A stretch of DNA of 64,000 bases from CAZKAP01 sp964552195 (GCA_964552195.1 CAZKFM010000007.1:62001-126000), one strand, 5' to 3'; shown: positions 6,905 to 17,043, counted from the stretch's first letter. The notes: a model not told the origin generated them from the letters alone. Made by a program: numbers and translations.

Positions 6905-9823
6905 ATGAAGGAGGACAGCCTGAACGAATTGAGTGCGCATATCGAAGGTGAGTTGCACTGGGATGCATTGAGCCGATCGATATATGCCACCGATGCTTCC
7001 GTATACCGCAAAATACCCCTGGCGGTAGCCTTTCCCAAGGGAGAACGCGACATTGCCATGATATTGGATTTTTGCCGCCGGCACCAGGTGGGGCTGATAC
7101 CCAGAGCCGCGGGAACATCTCTGGCCGGTCAGTGCGTAGGGGAGGGTATAGTCTTGGATGTTTCCCGGCATCTGCGAAGGATCGTCCAATACGATTCGTC
7201 AAGGGGTCTGGTAAGCGTACAGCCCGGGGTTGTGCGTGATGACCTGAACCGCTACCTCGAACCTTATGGTCGGTTTTTCGGGCCAAACACCTCCACTGCC
7301 AATCGCTGTATGATTGGGGGTATGGTAGGCAATAATTCCTCGGGTACCACTTCAATCAAATACGGTGTCACCCGGGATAAGGTTCATTCCATACGCATGC
7401 TGACCGCCTCGGGTGAAATCGTGGAATGTAGCCCGATAAGCGAGACCGAATGGAATAGAAGGGTCTCAATGGAAGGGGAGGAGGGACGTTTACTCACCGG
7501 ACTATGGGAACTCCTGTCTCCGCATGAGGTGCAGTCGGAGATTCGCAACGAGTTTCCGGACCGGGGAATTCACAGGCGTAATACAGGCTATGCCCTCGAC
7601 GAACTCATTGAAATGTTTCCCTTCCGGTCCGACAGTGATTCGGATTTCAATCTTTGCAGCCTGCTTACCGGTAGTGAGGGGACCCTGGGTGTGGTCACTG
7701 AAGTTACGCTGAAGACCGATCCCCTTCCGCCTGCATTCAGTGCGCTCGTAACTCCACACTACCATAGCATAGAGGATTGTCTGCAGGATGTCGTTCCGAT
7801 GATGCAGGCCAATCTGTACACCTGTGAGATGATGGATAAGACCATACTCGACTGTACTCAGGGAAATTTGGAACAGCGAGAAAATCGGGCCTTTATAAAG
7901 GGGGATCCCAAGGCCATCCTGATGCTCGAGGTCAGGGGCGAAACAGAACAGGAGTTGGGAAGTGAGGTTGAAAAGCTGTTGAAAATCGTGCAGGAGTCCG
8001 GTAGAAGTTATGCTCACCCGGTCCTGAAAGGAGCGGAAGTGGATCGCGCCTTTACATTGAGGAAGGCAGGCCTGGGCCTGCTGGCCAACATCCCCGGTGA
8101 TGCCAAGGCCGTGGCCTGCATAGAAGATACGGCAGTTTTACTGGAAGACCTGGCTGAGTTCATATCGGATTTCACCCGTATTATGGAATCCTACGGACAA
8201 GAGGCGGTATACTACGCTCATGCGGGAGCGGGAGAAATTCATCTGCGCCCCATACTTAACCTCAAGAAATCAGCAGATGTGGCTCTGTTTCGCAAAATCA
8301 CATCCGATGTGGCCGAACTCACTCGTCGCTATCGCGGGAGCTTCTCAGGCGAGCACGGTGACGGAATTGTCAGGGCCGAATTCATTCCCAAAATCATAGG
8401 TGATAAAAATTACGAATTACTCCGTCAGGTAAAGGGATTGTTCGACCCTGCCGGTATACTTAATCCAGGAAAGATAGTCGATCCCTATCCGATGGATAAA
8501 GACCTGAGGTACGACCCTGATCGTTTCGAATGGGTGCTGGACACCTTTATGGATTTTACCGATACCGAAGGCTATCTGAGGGCTGCTGAAAAGTGTAACG
8601 GGAGCGGGGATTGCCGAAAAACCATCGGATCGGGAGGAGGCATGTGCCCGAGTTACAGGGCCACATTGGACGAAAAGGACAGTACCCGTGCCCGGGCCAA
8701 CGCTCTTCGCGAGTTCATTACCCGCTCAGAGGATTCAAATCCCTTCGATCACCAGGAACTCAAAGAGGTGCTTGATCTTTGTGTGAGTTGTAAGGCCTGC
8801 GCCAGGGAATGCCCGAGCAATGTGGATATGGCCACCCTGAAAAGCGAATTTCTGTACCAGTACCAGCTGGCTAATGGTTTTGACTTACGCAGTACCTTTT
8901 TCGCCTATACCACGGCGATTAACCGCATTGCCAGTCATATGGCCCCTCTGGTGAATTGGTCATTTAAGAACAGGGCCCTGTCGGGTTTGATCCGCAAAGC
9001 ACTTCGCATTTCACCACAGCGTTCCTTGCCTCCGGTTTACCGCCATGCTTTTGCGAATGATCTGGCCGATATCCAAAGTCGGTTCCGACCCCGAGAAGCG
9101 GCCCCTGTCGTGGCGCTCTACATAGATGAATTCACCAGGTACATGGAGGAACACCTGGCAAAGGATGCCATGGAGCTGCTCATTCGCTTGGGGTTTAGGG
9201 TTACCTTGTTCTTTGGTGAAAGCGGTCGTACCTTTATTTCCAATGGCTTCCTGAAACAGGCCAGACGCTGCGCCATCCATAATTTAACACGTTTGCGCGA
9301 CCTTCGGGAACGAGGCATTCCGTTGGTGGGACTGGAGCCTTCCGCTGTTCTCACTTTCCACGATGAATACCGTCGCCTTTGTCCAGGACTTTGGGATAGG
9401 GACACCTTAAGGGACGTGATGCTGATCGAAGATTTTCTGGTTGCTCAGTACGAGGCCGGATTTGTCAGCCAAGATCAGTTCACCAGTGAATACCGGGAGG
9501 TTAAGATTCACGCCCACTGCCACCAAAAAGCCCTCGCCAGTCCCAAAGCGACCTTTGACGCCCTTAATATCCCGGAGAACTACAAAGTCACCCTGCTTCC
9601 AACCGGCTGTTGTGGCATGGCGGGCTCATTCGGTTATGAGTCCGAACATTATGAGGTAAGTATGAAAATGGGAGAATTGGGGGTGCTAAGTGCTGTGAAG
9701 AAAATGAAACCGGGTCAAATCATAGTGGCTAACGGTACCAGCTGCCGTCATCAGATCTCCGACGGTGCAGGAATTCAGTCCATGCATCCGGTATCAGTCC
9801 TCAGACGTGCCCTGGTCGTTTGA
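6905..9823 (+). CDS. FAD-binding and Fe-S dehydrogenase (YdiJ/D-2-hydroxyglutarate dehydrogenase-like)
   Basis: The 972-residue fusion combines a GlcD-like FAD_binding_4 half and a GlcF-like Fe-S half. The FAD-binding segment is PRAAGTSLAGQCVG, and the oxidase C-terminal region contains SGEHGDGIVR. The ferredoxin-like centres are CNGSGDC...MCPSYRAT and CVSCKACARECPSNVD. The C-terminal CCG domain has HCHQKAL and TGCCGMAGSFGYE. The family oxidises D-2-hydroxyacids (E. coli YdiJ acts on D-2-hydroxyglutarate) and passes electrons onward. The frame can extend upstream to a GTG at 6860; I choose the ATG at 6905. Its last 30 bases overlap the convergent LpxH-like gene. Confidence 0.87.
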   Translation: MKEDSLNELSAHIEGELHWDALSRSIYATDASVYRKIPLAVAFPKGERDIAMILDFCRRHQVGLIPRAAGTSLAGQCVGEGIVLDVSRHLRRIVQYDSSRGLVSVQPGVVRDDLNRYLEPYGRFFGPNTSTANRCMIGGMVGNNSSGTTSIKYGVTRDKVHSIRMLTASGEIVECSPISETEWNRRVSMEGEEGRLLTGLWELLSPHEVQSEIRNEFPDRGIHRRNTGYALDELIEMFPFRSDSDSDFNLCSLLTGSEGTLGVVTEVTLKTDPLPPAFSALVTPHYHSIEDCLQDVVPMMQANLYTCEMMDKTILDCTQGNLEQRENRAFIKGDPKAILMLEVRGETEQELGSEVEKLLKIVQESGRSYAHPVLKGAEVDRAFTLRKAGLGLLANIPGDAKAVACIEDTAVLLEDLAEFISDFTRIMESYGQEAVYYAHAGAGEIHLRPILNLKKSADVALFRKITSDVAELTRRYRGSFSGEHGDGIVRAEFIPKIIGDKNYELLRQVKGLFDPAGILNPGKIVDPYPMDKDLRYDPDRFEWVLDTFMDFTDTEGYLRAAEKCNGSGDCRKTIGSGGGMCPSYRATLDEKDSTRARANALREFITRSEDSNPFDHQELKEVLDLCVSCKACARECPSNVDMATLKSEFLYQYQLANGFDLRSTFFAYTTAINRIASHMAPLVNWSFKNRALSGLIRKALRISPQRSLPPVYRHAFANDLADIQSRFRPREAAPVVALYIDEFTRYMEEHLAKDAMELLIRLGFRVTLFFGESGRTFISNGFLKQARRCAIHNLTRLRDLRERGIPLVGLEPSAVLTFHDEYRRLCPGLWDRDTLRDVMLIEDFLVAQYEAGFVSQDQFTSEYREVKIHAHCHQKALASPKATFDALNIPENYKVTLLPTGCCGMAGSFGYESEHYEVSMKMGELGVLSAVKKMKPGQIIVANGTSCRHQISDGAGIQSMHPVSVLRRALVV

Positions 9824-10684
9824 TTGTTCCCCCTCCTGAACTTCATAGTTCCGGATTTCCTCTTCCTTATCCGTTATGGAGGCGATCAGCTCATTCATAT
9901 TCATATTCTTGAGCTCCTCGTCCACGAAAAAAGGCGATAACTTGTCGTGATTGTAGTGGTATACCCTCCATCGCTTGAAGGAGTATTCCAGGGCAGTCAG
10001 GTTTTCTATCCAGTCACCAGAGTTCAGGTACAGGCAACTACCCATCTTATTTTCGTACTGCTCTTTACGGGGCTGGTGAATGTGTCCGCAAACGACGTAG
10101 TCATAGTTCTTCTCTATGGCCAGCTCTGCGGCAGTCTGTTCGAATTTGTTGATGTAGTTAACGGCCCCTTTGACGCTGTTTTTGATCTTCTTGGAGAGCG
10201 AATACTTTTCGCGGCCCATTTTCTTCAGGCACCAGTTGATGATCCAGTTGATTCGGATCAGTAGGTCATAGCCGTAACCCCCAAGCTTGGCGAGCCATTT
10301 GGCGTTATTGATGGATACATCGAAAACGTCTCCGTGAAAGATCCAGGCCTTTTTACCATCCAGATCCAGCACGAGTTTGTTGAGTATCTGAAAATTTCCC
10401 ATGCTGGTGTCGGCAAATTTCCGCAACATTTCGTCGTGGTTGCCTGTAATGTAATAGACCTCTGTTCCTTTGGAGGCCATCCCGATGATCTTCTTGAGGA
10501 CCTTTAAGTGAGAAGCGGGAAAATACCGCTTGCTAAATTGCCAGATGTCTATGATATCGCCATTAAGTATCAGCTTCTTGGGCTGAATGCTGTTCAGATA
10601 CGCTATGAGTTCATCGGCGTGGCAGCCATACGTACCCAAGTGTACATCGGATATGACAGCTACCTCGATCTTCCTCTTCTTCAA
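9794..10684 (-). CDS. UDP-2,3-diacylglucosamine diphosphatase family metallophosphoesterase (LpxH-like)
   Basis: The 296-residue calcineurin-type phosphoesterase has its metal motifs in order: SDVHLG, NGDIIDIW, TGNHDE, and CGHIHQPRKEQ. This arrangement fits LpxH-like enzymes that hydrolyse UDP-2,3-diacylglucosamine to lipid X in lipid A synthesis. It is longer than E. coli LpxH because of an acidic, disordered C-terminal tail (NYEVQEGEQSNDQGTSED). The start is TTG at 10684, directly after a purine-rich GAGGAGG. No better in-frame ATG exists before the first metal motif. The last 30 bases overlap the 3' end of the FAD/Fe-S gene on the opposite strand. Confidence 0.82.
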   Translation of the reverse strand: MKKRKIEVAVISDVHLGTYGCHADELIAYLNSIQPKKLILNGDIIDIWQFSKRYFPASHLKVLKKIIGMASKGTEVYYITGNHDEMLRKFADTSMGNFQILNKLVLDLDGKKAWIFHGDVFDVSINNAKWLAKLGGYGYDLLIRINWIINWCLKKMGREKYSLSKKIKNSVKGAVNYINKFEQTAAELAIEKNYDYVVCGHIHQPRKEQYENKMGSCLYLNSGDWIENLTALEYSFKRWRVYHYNHDKLSPFFVDEELKNMNMNELIASITDKEEEIRNYEVQEGEQSNDQGTSED

Positions 10685-10868
10685 ACCTCCTCGAATTTGT
10701 TACAAAATAACTGCAGAGATGAAGAATCATTTTGAACTCTGCGTAATTTATATGTCAGCATATGGTTAAATTAAACCCTAAATTACCATCCATTGTAAAC
10801 CTAAAGTTATATGCATGCCATGCCCGATTCCGATCAAAATTCAGTTATTTGCAGGACAAAGATCGTAT

Positions 10869-11942
10869 ATGTCGGGTAATACCTTCGGTAATGTATTCAG
10901 GCTTACCACCTTTGGAGAATCCCATGGTGCCGGGATAGGAGGAATCATCGATGGATGTCCGGCCGGGGTACCCGTCGAAACTTCCCTGATCCAACAACAA
11001 CTGGATCGCAGGAGGCCTGGACAATCGGCTATAGTCACCCAGCGTAAAGAAGGAGACCGGGTGCAAATACTCTCCGGTATATTCGAAGGAAAGACCACCG
11101 GAACGCCTATCGGTTTCTTTATTGAAAACACCAATCAGAAATCCAGGGATTATTCACACATCAAAGATAACTACCGTCCTTCGCATGCGGACCGGGTGTA
11201 CGATGTCAAGTACGGTATACGCGATTACCGGGGAGGGGGCAGGAGTTCGGCTCGCGAAACCGCTGCCCGTGTTGCCGCAGGTGCCATTGCCATGCAATTA
11301 CTTCCAAAGGTGCATATTCACGCTTATGTGTCTCAGGTGGGAAGTATCCGCCTGGATAAGGAACCCGCTCAATTGGATTTCGATCTCATGGAACAAAATG
11401 ATGTTCGTTGCCCGGATCCCGATACGGCTGAGCGTATGATTGCCCTGATTCGGGAGGTTCGCAAACAGGGTGATACCATAGGGGGTGTGGTTAGCTGCTT
11501 GATACGCAATGTACCGATCGGCCTCGGGGCTCCGGTCTTTAAAAAGCTGCATGCCGATTTGGGCAAGGCCATGCTGTCGATCAATGCGGTTAAGGGCTTT
11601 GAATACGGTAGCGGCTTTAGCGGGGTTGAGATGAAGGGAAGTGAACACAACGATTATTACGAATCCGATGGCAGTACCCGCACGAATTACAGCGGGGGAA
11701 TACAAGGGGGAATCAGCAACGGCATGGACATCTATTTCAGAGTAGCCTTCAAGCCGGTGGCCACCCTGCTTCAGTCCTACGAAACCATCGACAAAGAAGG
11801 CAAACCGGTTACGGTTCAGGGAAAGGGGCGGCACGACCCTTGTGTGGTTCCTCGCGCCGTACCCATAGTGGACAGCATGGCTGCCCTGGTTTTGGCAGAC
11901 CATTATCTGATGAGCAAGACGGATAAATTCGAAAATTTATAA
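10869..11942 (+). CDS. aroC: Chorismate synthase
   Basis: The enzyme (357 residues from this start) makes chorismate from EPSP in the shikimate pathway, using reduced FMN. Signatures are visible throughout: FRLTTFGESHG at the N-terminus, RPSHADRVYDVKYG, the motif GGGRSSARETAARVAAGA, and the C-terminal GRHDPCVVPRAVPIVDSMAALVL. The frame extends to an ATG at 10815, but MSGNTFGNVFRLTTFGESHG at 10869 is the family's standard start. It is followed 9 bases later by a dicarboxylate symporter gene. Confidence 0.93.
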   Translation: MSGNTFGNVFRLTTFGESHGAGIGGIIDGCPAGVPVETSLIQQQLDRRRPGQSAIVTQRKEGDRVQILSGIFEGKTTGTPIGFFIENTNQKSRDYSHIKDNYRPSHADRVYDVKYGIRDYRGGGRSSARETAARVAAGAIAMQLLPKVHIHAYVSQVGSIRLDKEPAQLDFDLMEQNDVRCPDPDTAERMIALIREVRKQGDTIGGVVSCLIRNVPIGLGAPVFKKLHADLGKAMLSINAVKGFEYGSGFSGVEMKGSEHNDYYESDGSTRTNYSGGIQGGISNGMDIYFRVAFKPVATLLQSYETIDKEGKPVTVQGKGRHDPCVVPRAVPIVDSMAALVLADHYLMSKTDKFENL

Positions 11943-11951
11943 GATCTATTT

Positions 11952-13283
11952 ATGGCATTACACTGGAGGATAATGATCGGAATGGTACTGGGAATACTCT
12001 TCGGACTGGGCATGACCCGATGGGAAGGGGGAGCGCTTTTTGTCTTCAGTTGGATACAGCCTTTCGGAACGATCTTCATCAAGTTACTCAAATTGATAGC
12101 CGTACCCCTGATTCTGGCCTCCCTGATTAAAGGGATATCCGACCTGAAAGACATTTCGGCATTTCGGAATATCGGTATCAGAACGATCGGTATCTATTTG
12201 GTAACCACCATATTCGCTATCACCACCGGTTTAGTCATCGTCAACACGTTTAAGCCCGGTAATGGCGTAAGTGAAGAGACCGTAGAGCAACTGATAGGTC
12301 AGTATGCCAGTGATCAGAATGTGACCTCCAAGGTGGAAATGGCCTCACAGCAAAAGCAACAAAGTCCTCTTCAGTTTGTTATCGACATGGTGCCCGATAA
12401 TGCCTTTCAATCCTTGTCCAACAACGGCCTGATGCTGCAGGTAATATTCCTGGCTATCTTCCTGGGTATTTCCATGTTGTTGATAGGGGAGGATAAGGCC
12501 AAACCTCTAAAGGACTTCTTTGATTCACTGAACGAGGTGATCCTGAAGATGGTAGACCTCATCATGCTTACCGCTCCTTATGCTGTTTTTGCCCTGCTAG
12601 CCCAGGTAATCGTCTCATCCAGCGATCCGGAAATCTTATGGGCCCTGTTAGGATACTCCCTGTGCGTAATAGGCGGTCTGGCTCTGATGATTGTCTTTTA
12701 TGCCATCCTGGTTCAGACCTTCACCGGCAAGAATGCGTTCTGGTTCCTGCAAAAGATCAGTCCTGCACAATTACTCGCATTTTCCACGAGTTCAAGCGCA
12801 GCCACACTGCCGGTGACTATGGAGCGCGTAGAGGAACATATCGGTGTGGACAAAGAAGTGAGCAGTTTCGTCCTACCCGTGGGCGCGACAATCAACATGG
12901 ACGGAACGAGCCTCTATCAAGGTATTGCAGCGGTTTTTATCTCTCAGGCGCTGGCCTTTGACATAACACTGGGCCAGCAGGTTACCATAGTGGTTACCGC
13001 ATTGTTGGCATCCATAGGATCCGCTGCAGTACCCGGCGCCGGAATGGTTATGTTGGTTATCGTATTGGAGGCCATTGGATTTCCTCCTGAAAAATATCCC
13101 ATCGGATTGGCACTCATTTTCGCCGTAGACCGACCTCTGGACATGTGCCGAACCGTCATCAATGTTACCGGAGATGCAACGGTCAGTATGCTGGTCGCCA
13201 AGTCCGTCGGCAAATTAGGTGAGCCCAAAATCAAAAATTGGGACGATCACTATGAAGAAGTCAAAAAAAGGAAAATGAACTAG
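11952..13283 (+). CDS. Dicarboxylate/amino acid:cation symporter (DAACS family)
   Basis: The 443-residue inner-membrane transporter resembles GltP/DctA/GltPh. The serine-rich re-entrant hairpin is FSTSSSAATLPVTMERV and the TM7 motif is NMDGTSLYQG. The second hairpin region is GSAAVPGAGMVML, and TM8 has DRPLDMCRTVINVTGD, where the Arg suggests an acidic substrate such as glutamate, aspartate or C4-dicarboxylates. It lies 9 bases after aroC, probably in one transcript. Its last 4 bases overlap the convergent DCC-family gene. Confidence 0.9.
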   Translation: MALHWRIMIGMVLGILFGLGMTRWEGGALFVFSWIQPFGTIFIKLLKLIAVPLILASLIKGISDLKDISAFRNIGIRTIGIYLVTTIFAITTGLVIVNTFKPGNGVSEETVEQLIGQYASDQNVTSKVEMASQQKQQSPLQFVIDMVPDNAFQSLSNNGLMLQVIFLAIFLGISMLLIGEDKAKPLKDFFDSLNEVILKMVDLIMLTAPYAVFALLAQVIVSSSDPEILWALLGYSLCVIGGLALMIVFYAILVQTFTGKNAFWFLQKISPAQLLAFSTSSSAATLPVTMERVEEHIGVDKEVSSFVLPVGATINMDGTSLYQGIAAVFISQALAFDITLGQQVTIVVTALLASIGSAAVPGAGMVMLVIVLEAIGFPPEKYPIGLALIFAVDRPLDMCRTVINVTGDATVSMLVAKSVGKLGEPKIKNWDDHYEEVKKRKMN

Positions 13284-13681
13284 TCCAGGAAGCGGTCCTT
13301 CCATTCCGGGCGGGGTAACATACACTCTTCCTTTTTTCCGAACCAGCGGTATCGGTTTTGTGACACCCAATGGTATACCGCATCGCGAATTGGTGTGGGT
13401 ATCCAGGTGAAGATGGTAAAAAGCGGCCATATTCCTCCAAGCTTAGCAGCTATTTTGAGTGCGGCAGTAGACTGAGTGTAATAGGCAATGTTCGGTTCAA
13501 CCAGGATCATGGTCTTGAAATCTGTATTGTTGATTCCCCTCTGGTTCAGAAATTCCTGCCCCGTCTTTCCCTGCAGAGACGCAAAGCGAAACTGTCCCTT
13601 CCGATCTCTTTTCAGAATCCAGGTAACCGCTCCGTTGCACAGGTTACATACGCCGTCAAACAATACTATAGGTCCTTCCAT
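13280..13681 (-). CDS. Thiol-disulfide oxidoreductase DCC family (DUF393)
   Basis: The 133-residue protein has the DCC-family signature VLFDGVCNLCNGAVTWILKRD near the N-terminus, with the DGxCxLC thiol motif at about residues 9-15, then RFASLQ. The family is predicted to be redox-active with a thioredoxin-like fold; substrates are not defined. It follows mutS2 on the same strand after 4 bases, so it is probably co-transcribed with it. Confidence 0.83.
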   Translation of the reverse strand: MEGPIVLFDGVCNLCNGAVTWILKRDRKGQFRFASLQGKTGQEFLNQRGINNTDFKTMILVEPNIAYYTQSTAALKIAAKLGGIWPLFTIFTWIPTPIRDAVYHWVSQNRYRWFGKKEECMLPRPEWKDRFLD

Positions 13682-13685
13682 AACA

Positions 13686-15860
13686 TCACTTTTTCCCGGG
13701 AGATTCTACCAGTTCGAGCTGATCGAGTGAAACGCTGGTGGTAAACATGCCGTAATTGACGGTGGCCCTTTTCTTTTCGATGTGTTCGATGTCGCCTACG
13801 GCCTTACCTTCCGATATGCGTACCCGGTCCCCCACTTTAAAGTCGGGACGCGGAGCCTGTACTTTCGTCTTCCTTGCCGCCTTTTTTTCTTTCTTCTCTT
13901 TTCGGACCACGGTCACTTCCTTCATCAATTCGTTCTCGGTGCTTTCCTTCTGCGCTTTTTCCTTCTTGTATTCCTCTGCAGTTTTTTTCCTGCGTTTGCT
14001 GTTCTCTGTTTCCACGATGTGGAGGAGTTCGGAAATCAGCGGCCGTTTCTTACCTTCCTGAAAGTAGCGCTCGGCTGCGGAGCTGACCTTGTTCCCCAGG
14101 GTTATCATGCGCTGATGGCTATCGTACATTTCCTGATAACGTTCTAATTTATCCTTAAGGCGAGCATTGAGTTGTTCCGAACGCTCGTTCTCTTCGCTAG
14201 CCTTCTGTACTTCCTCGGCCAGTTTGCTGCCACTCTTTTCCATTTTGCTGCGCTCCTTTTGCAACTTGGCAATGGTCGCATCGAAACGGATCTTCCCGCT
14301 CTCCACTTTTTTCTTAGCCCGGTTGATCAGTCCGTAAGGGATCCCGTTTTTCTGGGCCACCTCGAAGGTAAAGGAGCTGCCGGCCTCACCCAGAACCAAC
14401 TGAAAAGTGGGTTCCAAGGTACGGCTGTCAAAGCGCATATTGGCGTTCGTGGCATGCGGTAACTCATTGGCCAGGAGCTTAAGGTTAGCGTAGTGCGTAG
14501 TGATGATACCAAAGGCCTTTCGCTCGTAGAAAACTTCCAGGAACGCCTCAGCCAAGGCCCCGCCTAGTTCCGGATCACTACCGGTACCGAATTCATCGAT
14601 CAGAAACAAGGTCTGGGCATTGCACTTTCGCAGAAACCGGTTCATATTCTTGAGGCGATAACTATAGGTGCTCAGATGATTTTCTATGGACTGATTGTCT
14701 CCTATATCCGTCAATATTTTCCGGAAGAAACAAATGCTGCTTCTCGGATGGAGGGGTATTAGAAAACCGCTTTGAAGCATGAGCTGCAACAAGCCCACCG
14801 TCTTCAGTGTGATGCTCTTTCCCCCCGCATTTGGACCTGAAATAACGATAATCCGGTTATCGTCGTTCAGTTGTATCGTCTGTGGAAACGTCTTTTGTCC
14901 GATCTTTTGATTGCTCAGATAGAGCAGCGGGTGATAGGCATCCCTGAGTTCCAGCCTGCGTTGGTCGTTGATCTCGGGAAGTACGGCTCCCATTTCCGAG
15001 GCCAGTCTCGCCTTGGCCGCAGTGAGGTCCATGACCGTGAGTAATTCCTGATATTCCTGGAGCACTTCTCGGTACGGCCGGATATGATTGGTGAGTTCCC
15101 TGAGTATGCGTCGAATCTCCTCATTCTCCTCGTATTCCAGGTTCGAAAGCTCTTGATTCAGCGCGTCCGTTACAGCCGGAGACATATATACAATGCTGCC
15201 CGTCTTGGAGCTGCCAAGCACCATGCCCTTTACTTTTCTTCTATACATGGCCTTTACGGCCAGCACCCGGCGATTGTCGACAACGGTTTCCCGTATCTCA
15301 TCCAGGTAATCCAACTGCTGATATCGGGCCAAGGATTCAGCGAAACTCTTATTCACGCGGCTGCGTACCTGGGCGATTTGTGCCCTGATTTCCTTAAGTG
15401 CAGGTGAGGCCTGATCCCGGATTTCTCCAAAGCGATCGATCGCGTAACCTATTTCCTCGGGTATACTCCTGAGTTCGGGGACCTGCTCCACTCGTTCCTT
15501 AAGCAGAGGATAGTAATCCTGGAATTTTCGGAAAAACTTTAGGTGCGAAAAAACCGTATTGCATATATCGGAGATTTGCTGAAAACTTCGGATTTCAAGA
15601 ACGGATTCCTCTATCCGTAACAACTGAAACTCCTTTTCGAGACTCTCAAAACCGTGGTTGGGAATTCGATTGTCATTCTCGAATGAGGAGAGGTACTCAC
15701 TGGTGCGGCCCAACTCCAGCTTAATGAGGTCGTCATCCTCGAGAGGACGAATTTCCAAAGCACGTGCCTTTCCGGGCAGCGTATTGCACCGTATGGACAG
15801 TTCTTTCAGAACCTCGGGAAATTCAAGGTCCTCCAGCGTTTTGTGTTGAATGCTCGTCAT
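13686..15860 (-). CDS. mutS2: MutS2 family DNA/ribosome-associated ATPase lacking the Smr domain
   Basis: This MutS2-type protein has about 724 residues, with a clamp/lever region and then the ABC ATPase core. Walker A is GPNAGGKSITLKT and Walker B is LFLIDEFGTGSDPELGG, followed by the His switch ITTHYANLK. A long charged coiled coil follows (about residues 500-660), then a KOW-like C-terminal end (FKVGDRVRISEGKAVGDIEHI). No Smr nuclease domain is present; such MutS2 forms are usual in Flavobacteriia. I place the start at 15860 (MTSIQHKTLEDL) rather than 15911, which would leave 2 bases to ung. MutS2 proteins are linked to recombination control and to rescue of collided ribosomes. Confidence 0.87.
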   Translation of the reverse strand: MTSIQHKTLEDLEFPEVLKELSIRCNTLPGKARALEIRPLEDDDLIKLELGRTSEYLSSFENDNRIPNHGFESLEKEFQLLRIEESVLEIRSFQQISDICNTVFSHLKFFRKFQDYYPLLKERVEQVPELRSIPEEIGYAIDRFGEIRDQASPALKEIRAQIAQVRSRVNKSFAESLARYQQLDYLDEIRETVVDNRRVLAVKAMYRRKVKGMVLGSSKTGSIVYMSPAVTDALNQELSNLEYEENEEIRRILRELTNHIRPYREVLQEYQELLTVMDLTAAKARLASEMGAVLPEINDQRRLELRDAYHPLLYLSNQKIGQKTFPQTIQLNDDNRIIVISGPNAGGKSITLKTVGLLQLMLQSGFLIPLHPRSSICFFRKILTDIGDNQSIENHLSTYSYRLKNMNRFLRKCNAQTLFLIDEFGTGSDPELGGALAEAFLEVFYERKAFGIITTHYANLKLLANELPHATNANMRFDSRTLEPTFQLVLGEAGSSFTFEVAQKNGIPYGLINRAKKKVESGKIRFDATIAKLQKERSKMEKSGSKLAEEVQKASEENERSEQLNARLKDKLERYQEMYDSHQRMITLGNKVSSAAERYFQEGKKRPLISELLHIVETENSKRRKKTAEEYKKEKAQKESTENELMKEVTVVRKEKKEKKAARKTKVQAPRPDFKVGDRVRISEGKAVGDIEHIEKKRATVNYGMFTTSVSLDQLELVESPGKK

Positions 15861-15870
15861 TTTACTTTTG
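15841..15870 (+). promoter_or_regulatory. Candidate Bacteroidota-type promoter for ung
   Basis: TTG at 15841-15843 is followed after 19 bases by TACTTTTG at 15863-15870. This matches the flavobacterial -33 TTG and -7 TAnnTTTG elements exactly. It lies 43 bases before the ung start, with the -33 element inside the first codons of the divergent mutS2. Confidence 0.45.
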
Positions 15871-15913
15871 CAAAGATACTGATACGACCCTATTGTAAAT
15901 CCCCGATTCACCT

Positions 15914-16582
15914 ATGCAAGTACAGATCGAGCCCAGTTGGGGCGAAGTACTCGAGGACACCTTTCGTCAGTCCTATTTTCTCGAACTCTCCCAAAGGGTC
16001 AGGGATGCGTATTCCAAAAGCACCTGCTATCCAAAAGGGGGAGAAATCTTTAAGGCCTTCGATCTTTCCCCTTTCCAGGAGACCCAGGTTGTAATTATCG
16101 GTCAGGACCCTTATCACGGTCCGGGTCAGGCACATGGGCTGTGTTTCTCGGTCCGCGATGGGGTACCCTTTCCGCCTTCTCTCATCAACATATTCCGGGA
16201 AATCGAACAGGACCTGGGAATACCCCGCCCGGCCAGCGGGGATCTGAGTCGATGGGGCAAACAGGGGGTATTACTCCTGAACGCAACGCTCACAGTAGAA
16301 AGGAATAGAGCCGGCAGCCACCAGGGAATGGGGTGGGAAACCTTTACCGATACCGTCATTGAAACACTGAATTGCGAGCGCGAAGGCCTGGTTTTCCTGC
16401 TTTGGGGTGGCTTTGCCCGAAAAAAAGCAGCGAAGGTAGACCGGAGCAGGCACCATGTTCTGGAAAGTGGCCACCCCTCTCCACTGAGTGCCAACCGGGG
16501 ACTCTGGTTTGGGAACAAACACTTCAGTCAGACTAACACCTATTTACAATCCATTGGAAAAAAAGGCATTGAGTGGGAATAG
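15914..16582 (+). CDS. ung: Uracil-DNA glycosylase, family 1
   Basis: The 222-residue enzyme removes uracil from DNA in base excision repair. It has the catalytic water-activating loop GQDPYHGPGQAHGL (Asp64-like), the uracil-binding LLLNATLTVE, and the leucine loop GHPSPLSANRGLWFGNKHFSQTN. In many homologues the residue after SPLSA-RG is Phe; here it is Leu-Trp. The length is normal for family 1. It is divergent from mutS2. Confidence 0.94.
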   Translation: MQVQIEPSWGEVLEDTFRQSYFLELSQRVRDAYSKSTCYPKGGEIFKAFDLSPFQETQVVIIGQDPYHGPGQAHGLCFSVRDGVPFPPSLINIFREIEQDLGIPRPASGDLSRWGKQGVLLLNATLTVERNRAGSHQGMGWETFTDTVIETLNCEREGLVFLLWGGFARKKAAKVDRSRHHVLESGHPSPLSANRGLWFGNKHFSQTNTYLQSIGKKGIEWE

Positions 16583-16641
16583 TGTAAAATAATTCAATCG
16601 CTTTCTCCGTTCAAGGATTAGCTTGAAAGAAATTTCTTCCA

Positions 16642-17043
16642 ATGAGTGCAATTAAGAGTATACTGCTGGTTGATGACGACGAAACCACCAACTTCCTCAA
16701 TCAATTCTTCATTCGTCAGAGCATGCCCAATCTGGATGTTTATGTGGCCCTGAATGGAGAAGAGGCACTCACGCTCATCAAGGATCTGGACAAGAAGTTT
16801 TTGCCCTCACTTGTATTGCTGGATACCCAGATGCCCATCATGGATGGCTGGGAATTTCTGGAACAGTACGAGTCCTCGGTTTCAGAGGAAGTACGGGAAA
16901 AAATCAAGGTGATCCTGCTCACCGCGATGGAAAGCAAGGAAATCGAGTCGCGTTTGGGAGATAACTCCCGGGTTTTTGATACCGCCCAAAAGCCGCTTTC
17001 CGATGTTACCCTTAAAAAGCTGGTCTCCAAGTGTAACTCCTGA
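16642..17043 (+). CDS. Stand-alone receiver-domain response regulator
   Basis: This 133-residue CheY-like single-domain protein has an acidic pocket DDDE at residues 11-14. Asp61 in LLDTQMPIMDGW is the phosphoacceptor, Thr94 lies in LLTAM, and Lys117 in AQKPLS completes the switch. No output domain and no adjacent histidine kinase are present. Such short regulators with a long loop before the phospho-Asp strand are common in Bacteroidota and often serve hybrid phosphorelays; the partner is unknown. It lies 59 bases after ung on the same strand. Confidence 0.87.
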   Translation: MSAIKSILLVDDDETTNFLNQFFIRQSMPNLDVYVALNGEEALTLIKDLDKKFLPSLVLLDTQMPIMDGWEFLEQYESSVSEEVREKIKVILLTAMESKEIESRLGDNSRVFDTAQKPLSDVTLKKLVSKCNS